NCBI GenBank assembly: GCA_035644895.1
Contig: DASQNQ010000036.1
Span: 1-6,535 of the forward strand
From: Falsiroseomonas sp035644895
GTDB taxonomy: Bacteria > Pseudomonadota > Alphaproteobacteria > Acetobacterales > Acetobacteraceae
Direction: 5' to 3'
Length of the DNA stretch: 6,535 nucleotides
This document shows, in pieces, positions 1-6,535 of the stretch. Below the pieces are notes generated by a model, which was given only the letters and a program-made list of their open reading frames with translations, had not been told where the DNA came from and ran no database searches. How positions within the stretch are numbered: the first letter of the stretch is position 1; every line of letters begins with the position of its first letter. Made by a program: the position numbers and the translations under genes.

Positions 1-2
1 CC

Positions 3-278
3 TGGGCGCTGCGGCAGTTCAACTACACCTCCATCCTTGTCGGCGGCGCGCCCGTCTCCGCGACGGAGCTGGCGCCGGCCGAGGTCGCCGCGCGCGTGCT
101 GAACCGCGCGGCGCGCCACTTCACCACGGGGCTGCGCAGCTACTACTTCGGCCTGGCCGCGCTGGCCTGGGTGGTGCATCCGATCGCGCTCGTGCTGGCC
201 AGCCTGTTCGTGCTGCGCGAGCTGCACCGGCGCGAGTTCCGCTCCGTCCTGCGCGAGGCGGTGCGCGCGGGGAGCTGA
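3..278 (+). CDS. DUF599 family membrane protein, C-terminal part (5' end outside window)
   Basis: The reading frame is already open at the window edge and runs 91 codons to TGA at 276-278. The first in-frame ATG/GTG-type codons lie inside a conserved stretch, so the true start is upstream of the window. What is visible matches the end of the DUF599 family of small integral membrane proteins: an FNY motif near the start (about residues 6-8), a hydrophilic stretch with RHF (38-40), then TGLRSYYFGLAALAW leading into one hydrophobic membrane helix (about 47-72), and a basic tail containing RREFRS (76-81). Family members are predicted inner-membrane proteins of unknown function, and nothing here adds a function. 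The gene converges on the J-like protein gene with only 4 bases between the stop codons. The family call is from memory of its conserved tail, not from a search. Confidence 0.75.
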   Translation, partial: WALRQFNYTSILVGGAPVSATELAPAEVAARVLNRAARHFTTGLRSYYFGLAALAWVVHPIALVLASLFVLRELHRREFRSVLREAVRAGS

Positions 279-282
279 CGGT

Positions 283-765
283 TCAGCGTCCGCGCTCGAT
301 CTGCTTCAGCGCGGACCAGAACTCGGTGAAGATCACGACCCGCATGGCATGGTCGGGCGCGCCGCGCACAAGCCGGTCCGGGTGGAAGCGCCGTGCGAAC
401 TCGCGCTTCGCACGCAGGAAGCGATCATCCGGCGGAGTGGCGCGCCGGCGCCAGAAGGGGCCGCCATCCCTGCCCTCCAGCTGCGCCAGGCGGCCGAGCG
501 CCTCGTTCCGCTCCGCCCGCGCCAGTCGCAGCTCGGCCCGCAGGTGCCGCACCTCCTCGGTCAGGGCGGCGGCGCGCTCTCCCTCGGCCCGGGCCAGGGC
601 GCGGCTGCGGCGGATGCGCACGCCCCGCATGCGGGCCACCAGCACCGCGGCGCGCTGGCGCGGCAGCCGGATCAGCCGCAGCAGGGCACGGGCCAGCCGG
701 ACCAGGGTCCAGGCGACCAGGGCGATCAGCAGGGCGAGCACGACGCCGGCGACGGTGGCGAGCAT
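283..765 (-). CDS. Membrane-anchored coiled-coil protein with C-terminal J-like (HPD) segment
   Basis: This is a 160-residue protein from ATG at 765-763. An AGGG about 6 bases upstream supports this start. A TTG at 795 would add 10 residues, and the frame stays open further up to 858 inside the peptidase gene. Residues 2-24 form one hydrophobic helix with a basic flank (about 25-55), so the N-terminus is probably anchored in the inner membrane. Residues 54-98 are rich in Ala, Glu, Arg and Leu and look like a coiled coil. The C-terminus (115-158) resembles the core of a DnaJ J-domain: a basic helix REFARRF, the HPD triad at 128-130, then a second helix to the end. Helix I of a normal J-domain, with its Tyr-x-x-Leu signature, is not evident, so stimulation of DnaK is possible but not shown. 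It is the last gene of the alaS cluster, 34 bases after the peptidase stop. Confidence 0.65.
   Translation of the reverse strand: MLATVAGVVLALLIALVAWTLVRLARALLRLIRLPRQRAAVLVARMRGVRIRRSRALARAEGERAAALTEEVRHLRAELRLARAERNEALGRLAQLEGRDGGPFWRRRATPPDDRFLRAKREFARRFHPDRLVRGAPDHAMRVVIFTEFWSALKQIERGR
288..316. terminator. 9-bp perfect inverted repeat at a convergent gene end
   Basis: GTCCGCGCT at 288-296 is the exact reverse complement of AGCGCGGAC at 308-316, with an 11-base loop. It begins 10 bases after the stop codon of the DUF599 gene, where a terminator or 3'-protecting hairpin would be expected. It also covers the last codons of the opposite gene (stop at 285-283). No T-run follows on either strand, so it is not a textbook intrinsic terminator. 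In a GC-rich genome such hairpins can work without a U-tract or as a barrier to 3' exonucleases. The function is inferred; the repeat itself is directly visible. Confidence 0.4.
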
Positions 766-799
766 CCAGCGCCCTTGCCACAGGGCGCTGGACAAGGTG

Positions 800-1882
800 T
801 TAACGCCCCTGCCCCCGCAGGATCCCGGCCAGCCGGTCGAGGTCGATCGCGTGCCCACGCACCCGGCGCCCGCCGATTCGGGACTCCACCGTCGTCGCCA
901 TGGTCAGCGCGTTCAGCACCGCCTCCTCCGCCGCCTCGATCGCCGCCATGAAGAGCGGCGAGGCGAGATCGTTCGGCAGCTCCTCGAAGGCCGCGATGGC
1001 GCCGCGCCGCTCCGGCGTCCGCCGCACGCCCGGATGCGTCGAGAAGGCGAGCGCGTAGTCCCCGGACCCGTCCGAGAACGCCGCCCCGGTCCGCGCGATG
1101 CCCGCCATGGCCCGCCGGGCGAGCCGCCCGAGGTTGCGGTCCGAGAGCGGCGCGTCGGCCGCGACCACCACCATGACGGAGCCGTCCGCGTCGGCGCCAT
1201 CCGCGACCTGGCCCGCCAGGTAGTGCCGCCCGAGCAGCCGCCCGACCGGCACGCCGTCCATCACCAGCGCGCCGCCATAGTTCGCCTGCACCAGCGCGCC
1301 CACCGTCCACCCGCCGAGTCCCGGGGGCAGGCGGCGCGAGGCGGTGCCGATGCCGCCCTTCCAGCCGAAGGCCATGGTGCCGGTGCCCGCGCCGACGCAG
1401 CCCTCCGCGACCGGCCCAGCCGCGGCCGCGTCCAGCGCGCGCAGCACATGGTCCTGCGTGACGCCGCGCGCGCGGATGTCGTTCAGCCTGCCATCGTTCG
1501 TCTCGCCCACCACGGCGTTGACCGACCGCGCCGCGTCGTTCCGCGCCAGCGTCCAGTCCACCACTGCCTCCACGGCGCGGCCGACGGCCAGGGTGTTGGT
1601 CAGGACCACGGGCGTTTCCAGCTCGCCCAGCTCCTGCACCTGCGTCACGCCGGCCATCTTGCCGAAACCGTTCATGGCGAAGAGGCCGGCGGGCACGCGC
1701 TCCCGGAAGGGGTTGCCGCCATGCGGCAGGATCGCGGTGACGCCGGTCCGCGTCGCCTCCCCCTCCATCACCGTGACCTGTCCGACGAGGACACCCGCGA
1801 CGTCGGTGATGGCGTTCAGCGGCCCCGGCGGCAGCACGCCGGGCGCCAGGCCGAGGTCACGCGCGCGCCGGCGCCCCGTCAC
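800..1882 (-). CDS. P1 family (S58, DmpA-type) aminopeptidase / amidase
   Basis: This 360-residue protein has the usual length for the DmpA/BapA/NylC family, Ntn-type hydrolases that cut themselves into two chains and then use the new N-terminal Ser or Thr as nucleophile. Known members release N-terminal L-Ala, D-Ala or beta-Ala from short peptides and amides, or hydrolyse nylon oligomers. Family marks visible are the N-terminal ITDVAGVLVGQVTV (25-38), NxxGE-type segments around VVGETNDGRLND (124-135), VQANYG with the likely catalytic Asn201 (198-203), and DGSVMVVVAADAPL (233-246). In that last motif cleavage would fall between Gly234 and Ser235, making Ser235 the nucleophile. SDGSGDYALAFST (270-282) is another active-site segment. 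The GTG start at 1882-1880 overlaps the upstream TGA as GTGA, implying translational coupling; no good ribosome site precedes it. I see no signal peptide, so the enzyme is probably cytoplasmic. The exact substrate cannot be read from sequence. Confidence 0.9.
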   Translation of the reverse strand: MTGRRRARDLGLAPGVLPPGPLNAITDVAGVLVGQVTVMEGEATRTGVTAILPHGGNPFRERVPAGLFAMNGFGKMAGVTQVQELGELETPVVLTNTLAVGRAVEAVVDWTLARNDAARSVNAVVGETNDGRLNDIRARGVTQDHVLRALDAAAAGPVAEGCVGAGTGTMAFGWKGGIGTASRRLPPGLGGWTVGALVQANYGGALVMDGVPVGRLLGRHYLAGQVADGADADGSVMVVVAADAPLSDRNLGRLARRAMAGIARTGAAFSDGSGDYALAFSTHPGVRRTPERRGAIAAFEELPNDLASPLFMAAIEAAEEAVLNALTMATTVESRIGGRRVRGHAIDLDRLAGILRGQGR

Positions 1883-2465
1883 GGCACGCGCAGCCGCGTG
1901 CCGGGCAGCGACGAGTCCGGCCCGAGGGCGCAGTAGCGGCTCATCAGCTCGCGTGGCACATCGGCGTCCTCCGGCCCGCTCGTGCAGGCCGCGGCGGGCG
2001 GCAGGGCGGGGTCGAAGCGCCGGCTGATGGTGAACTGGTCCACCATGCCGGCCCCGAAGGCCAGGAAACGGTACTCCACCGCGCAGCAGCCATTGCGTCC
2101 CACGGCGACGAGCCGCCCGGCATCGCGCGCGAAGGCGATGCCGCCGATCTCGCCCGCCTGCTCGAACCGGCCAGCGGTGGGCAACATGCGCCAGACCTCG
2201 TAGGCCAGGTTTGCGTTGCCGGCACCGGTCGCCACCCACAGGTCGGGCGCGCCGTCGCCATCGGCGTCCGCCAGCAGCGGCGGCTGGCCGGGCGCGTCCG
2301 TCTCCACCTCGATCCGCTGCACCTCCGCGCCGCGCGCATCCAGCACGCGAATGCGCCAGCGGTCGCCCGCCGCCTCGGCCCGCAGGTCGAGTGGCGGGGC
2401 GGACAGGCGCGTCTCGGCCGCGGCCGCCCCCTGTGCCAGCAGCAACAGGGCGACGGCAGCGGCCC

Positions 2466-2469
<4 letters not shown>
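1879..2469 (-). CDS. Small exported protein with an FG-GAP/VCBS-like calcium motif
   Basis: This 196-residue protein starts at GTG 2469-2467, which overlaps the alaS stop as GTGA. A GGAG about 10 bases upstream lies inside alaS. Residues 1-18 (MR followed by a hydrophobic run ending in AAAA before Glu19) look like a Sec signal peptide, so the mature protein is likely periplasmic or secreted. Residues 66-77 contain Asp-Ala-Asp-Gly-Asp-Gly-x-x-Asp-Leu, the calcium-binding loop of FG-GAP/VCBS beta-propeller repeats. Only one such loop is seen, so this is not a full propeller. Four cysteines (128, 129, 162, 180) could form disulfides after export. Its function is unknown to me. It sits between alaS and the P1 peptidase with both junctions overlapping, so it is made from the same message, but an exported product gives no obvious link to tRNA charging. 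Confidence 0.7.
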
Positions 2470-5114
<2,645 letters not shown>

Positions 5115-5188
5115 GGCGACGCTTCGGGGTCCCTGGGGAGTTCGGCGGTTCCCCGTCTCCTACAGGAGGTTGCGGCCCGGCAGAAGCA
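5115..5188. promoter_or_regulatory. alaS-proximal part of the divergent intergenic region
   Basis: These 74 bases separate the alaS start codon from the first strong helix of the plus-strand structured region. They must hold the alaS leader and probably the plus-strand promoter, but I cannot point to a convincing -35/-10 pair on either strand. Two small hairpins can be drawn: GGGGA at 5135-5139 with TCCCC at 5150-5154, and CTCC/GGAG at 5157-5168. The plus strand carries an AGGAGG at 5164-5169 with no nearby start codon that opens a credible gene. The absence of a visible promoter is stated as a limit of reading by eye. Confidence 0.3.
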
Positions 5189-5348
5189 GCCCTGGCGAAA
5201 CAGGGCCACCGGGCGATCCCCTCGGGAGGATCGCCTCGGGTGGACCGCTCCCGACCTGGGCGACTCTCGCCGGCCCGCGTTGCAGGACTTTGCGCGACGG
5301 AGGCAACCCGCAGGGCGCGACCATCGTTCCTTCACACGGGTGAGAGTC
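5189..5348 (+). ncRNA. Candidate structured leader RNA upstream of the DUF892 gene
   Basis: Several helices stack in order. Hairpin A: GCCCTG 5189-5194 with CAGGGC 5201-5206, loop GCGAAA. Hairpin B: GGGCGATCC 5211-5219 with GGATCGCCT 5228-5236, 8-base loop, extended by CCACC 5206-5210 with GGTGG 5239-5243 across a 2-base bulge. Helix C: GACTCTCGCC 5262-5271 with GGTGAGAGTC 5339-5348, 10 bp closing a 67-base domain. Inside it is arm D: GCCC/GGGC (5273-5276, 5313-5316), GCG/CGC (5277-5279, 5309-5311) and TTGC/GCAA (5280-5283, 5303-5306), with 1- and 2-base bulges. Helices B and C each contain one G-T pair (5211-5236, 5269-5341), a G-U in plus-strand RNA but a C-A mismatch in minus-strand RNA, which points to transcription towards 5385. 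I could not match it to any RNA family I know. It could be a cis-regulator or a separate small RNA. Confidence 0.5.
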
Positions 5349-5351
5349 CGG

Positions 5352-5373
5352 CCCGGCCGGCGGCACCCGGGGG
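5352..5373 (+). promoter_or_regulatory. GC hairpin overlapping the G-rich ribosome-site candidate of the DUF892 gene
   Basis: CCCGG at 5352-5356 can pair with CCGGG at 5367-5371 around a 10-base loop. The 3' arm takes in most of the G-run 5369-5373, the only Shine-Dalgarno-like stretch before ATG 5385 (spacing about 11, rather long). If real, folding would lower translation and could be the output of the upstream structure. In sequence this GC-rich many alternative pairings exist, so confidence is low. Confidence 0.25.
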
Positions 5374-5384
5374 CAGTTCGGCGC

Positions 5385-5885
5385 ATGAACGACGATTTCA
5401 GGCTTCTTCTGGAGGAGTCGCTCCAGGGCCTCGCCAGCGCCGCGTCCCAGATCCTCGATGCCCTGCCGGCCATGGCGGAGGCATGCGTCTCCGCCGCCCT
5501 GCGCCAGGCCCTCGATGGCCACCTGGCGGAAACCGAGCGTCAGGCCGAACGGCTGCAGCGCGTGGCCGACCTGCTGGAGGTGGAGCCCGACGGCGGTGCC
5601 AACGAGGAGGTCGAGGGGATGCTGGCCGGCATCGACGACCTGCTGGAGGTGCACCCGCGCGGCCCGGTGCTCGATGCGGCGCTGCTCGGCGCGGCGCGGC
5701 GCCTGCTGGCCAGCAGCGCCGTAGCCTATGGCACGCTGCGTGGCATGGCACGGGCGGCGGGCCTTGAGGAGGCGGCCGCGCTGCTGGGGGCAAGCCAGGC
5801 CGCGGAGCGCGCCCTCGACGAGCGCCTGTGCCGCCTGGCCGAGGAGGAGGTCCACCCCGCCGCGCTGCGCGGGCAGGCGGCGTGA
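5385..5885 (+). CDS. DUF892/YciE-YciF-like ferritin-fold protein with degenerate metal site
   Basis: This 166-residue, all-helical protein starts at ATG 5385, the only sensible start after the structured leader, and stops at TGA 5883-5885. It resembles the DUF892 (YciE/YciF) family, four-helix-bundle proteins related to rubrerythrin and linked to stress responses. Matching stretches are LPAMAEA (27-33), HLAETERQAERL (46-57), GPVLDAAL (93-100), AYGTLR (114-119) and the last helix AERALDERLCRLAEEE (140-155). Against the family pattern as I remember it, ligands look replaced: helix 1 Glu by Ala20, the helix 3 Glu-His-Tyr-Glu segment by Leu-Ala-Ser-Ser (108-111), and one helix 4 Glu by Ala140; Glu49 remains. 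It may therefore keep the fold without a di-metal centre. It is cytoplasmic, with no signal or membrane segment, and is divergent from alaS across the 270-base gap. Confidence 0.75.
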   Translation: MNDDFRLLLEESLQGLASAASQILDALPAMAEACVSAALRQALDGHLAETERQAERLQRVADLLEVEPDGGANEEVEGMLAGIDDLLEVHPRGPVLDAALLGAARRLLASSAVAYGTLRGMARAAGLEEAAALLGASQAAERALDERLCRLAEEEVHPAALRGQAA

Positions 5886-5902
5886 ACGGGTCTTACCCAC
5901 AG

Positions 5903-5956
5903 GATGTTGCGGCTTCGCGCCCACAAACCCACCAGATGCGGCTTCCCCCAAACCCC
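5903..5956 (+). repeat. Imperfect direct repeat in the gap before the NrdJ-like gene
   Basis: The 92-base gap 5886-5977 contains two related stretches. GATG-TT-GCGGCTTC-GCG-CCC-AC-AAACCC (5903-5930) and GATGCGGCTTC-CCCC-AAACCCC (5935-5956) share GATG, GCGGCTTC and AAACCC in the same order, differing by small insertions. They lie 22-75 bases before the start codon, a fitting place for paired protein-binding sites or a duplicated promoter element. They do not resemble the NrdR box I know from ribonucleotide reductase genes. No clear -35/-10 pair and no terminator for the upstream gene is visible in this gap. Confidence 0.35.
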
Positions 5957-5967
5957 TCGCCCGGCCT

Positions 5968-5980
5968 AGGATGGGACATG
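5968..5980 (+). promoter_or_regulatory. Ribosome binding site deciding the start of the NrdJ-like gene
   Basis: AGGA at 5968-5971 lies 6 bases before ATG 5978-5980. Another ATG at 5971 is in a different frame and too close to the same site. This supports 5978 as the start codon and hence the short N-terminal region described for that gene. Confidence 0.6.
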
Positions 5981-6535
5981 TCGCGCCTCGCAACACTCTG
6001 GGATGGCCTTGCGCTCCGCCGGACCCGCGCCGCGCCGGACGAGGATGCCGCCCCACGCCGCATCGCCCTGCCCGAATCCTGGGAGGAGGACGCGGCCGCC
6101 GCCCTCGCCGCGTTGGCGTCCGGTGCCGAGCCCGTGCTGCTGCCGCGGCTGGCCGAGCGGTGGATCGCGCCGCTCGCCGCGCGCGGCCGGAAGCTCCGCA
6201 TCCTGGCGGACGAGGCGGAGGCGGCGCGCTTCGCGGACGATCTGCGCCTGCTGCTGCTCGCGCGCCGCGGCGCGCCCGGCGCCTCCCTCTGGCTCGGCGA
6301 GGCGAAGGCGCCGCGCTTCGTCCTGAACCTGCCCGCCTTCCTCGTCCCCGGCGCAGGGACCTTCGAGCACGAGGCCTATGCCGAGGCGGTCGCAACCGCC
6401 GTCACCGCCCTCGACATCGCGACGGGGGCGAAGGCCGCCCGCCTGCATGTCGGCTTCGCCGACCTCGCCGGGCTGCTGGCTGGTCTCGGCATTGCCTACG
6501 ACAGCGCGGAGGGGCGTGCCACCGCCGCCGCCATC
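5978..6535 (+). CDS. Protein with NrdJ (class II ribonucleotide reductase) C-terminal-like domain, 5' part (3' end outside window)
   Basis: The frame is open for 186 codons from ATG 5978 to the window end, with AGGA 6 bases upstream. Residues 1-110 are rich in Ala, Arg, Glu and Leu, with Trp at 8, 35, 62 and 105, and match nothing I recognise. From about 115 the sequence follows class II ribonucleotide reductase beyond its active-site loop. VLNLPAFLV (115-123) aligns with the CNLGSINL-type segment. A helix with EAYAEAVATAVTALDIAT (132-149) follows, then LHVGFADLAGLLAGLGIAYDSAEGRATAAAI (156-186), like the NrdJ stretch LGxxxLxxLLxxxGIPYDSxxGRAxxxAI. The radical-bearing Cys motif (NPCGEQ) lies N-terminal to this segment in true reductases and has no counterpart here; there is no Cys in the visible part. 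It resembles proteins annotated as TSCPD-domain proteins, but that domain would lie outside the window. Catalytic function is doubtful; a B12 or nucleotide-binding regulatory role is speculation. Confidence 0.6.
   Translation, partial: MSRLATLWDGLALRRTRAAPDEDAAPRRIALPESWEEDAAAALAALASGAEPVLLPRLAERWIAPLAARGRKLRILADEAEAARFADDLRLLLLARRGAPGASLWLGEAKAPRFVLNLPAFLVPGAGTFEHEAYAEAVATAVTALDIATGAKAARLHVGFADLAGLLAGLGIAYDSAEGRATAAAI

Noticed and set aside
326..1936. Long open frame on the plus strand across the peptidase and J-like genes
   Set aside because: It is the antisense shadow of two well-supported minus-strand genes in GC-rich DNA. Its translation is Arg/Pro/His-rich with no family resemblance.
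5157..5168. Operator palindrome CTCCTACAGGAG
   Set aside because: Only 4 bp per arm and easily by chance in this composition; the AGGAGG inside has no start codon that opens a credible gene.
5115..5188. T-box leader controlling alaS
   Set aside because: No T-box sequence, no terminator/antiterminator pair, and these leaders are not typical of alphaproteobacteria.
5172..5210. SRP (4.5S) RNA, because of AGAAGCAGCC resembling its GGAAGCAGC loop
   Set aside because: The flanking conserved GTCAGGTCCGGAAGG is missing and the pairing around it is different.
5330..5375. TPP or RNase P RNA element, because of GGTGAGAGTCCGG
   Set aside because: The rest of either core (CTGAGA plus ACCCG-TGAACCTGAT, or GAGGAAAGTCCGGG plus ACAGAA) is absent.
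5160..6395. Minus-strand open frame of 411 codons opposite the DUF892 and NrdJ-like genes
   Set aside because: Compositionally biased shadow; both plus-strand frames have family support.

Overview
This is a very GC-rich, densely coding bacterial chromosome fragment. The GC content looks to be around 70% or more by eye; I did not count it. Codons end mostly in G or C, GTG starts are common and genes overlap by four bases. The families present (DUF599 membrane protein, alaS, P1/S58 peptidase, a ferritin-like DUF892 protein and a protein resembling the C-terminal part of NrdJ) fit an alphaproteobacterium, perhaps of the Acetobacteraceae/Roseomonas type. That placement is inference. I see no phage, IS, CRISPR or tRNA/rRNA signal.

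Layout. Bases 1-278 (+) hold the last 91 residues of a DUF599 membrane protein. It runs tail-to-tail, with only 4 bases between stop codons, into a minus-strand cluster that reads in transcription order: alaS (5114-2466), a small exported FG-GAP-like protein (2469-1879), a DmpA-type P1 aminopeptidase (1882-800) and a membrane-anchored J-like protein (765-283). The first three are joined by two GTGA overlaps and the fourth follows after 34 bases, so this looks like one alaS-led operon. A perfect 9-bp inverted repeat at 288-316 sits at the convergent end.

Upstream of alaS a 270-base divergent gap (5115-5384) contains several strong helices. Two of them contain G-T pairs that are G-U in plus-strand RNA but would be C-A mismatches in minus-strand RNA. 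The gap therefore most likely encodes a structured leader, or a separate RNA, read towards the plus-strand gene at 5385. That gene is a DUF892/YciE-like ferritin-fold protein in which most of the expected metal ligands appear to be replaced. After a 92-base gap with an imperfect direct repeat, the window ends inside a plus-strand gene (5978 onwards). It has an unfamiliar N-terminal region of about 110 residues followed by sequence resembling the C-terminal half of class II ribonucleotide reductase, entered downstream of where the catalytic cysteine motif normally lies.

The alaS operon mixes essential tRNA charging with a peptidase family known to release N-terminal alanine, D-alanine or beta-alanine, which hints at an alanine-supply link. 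The best candidates for undescribed biology are the structured leader, the apparently metal-free DUF892 protein and the NrdJ-derived protein.
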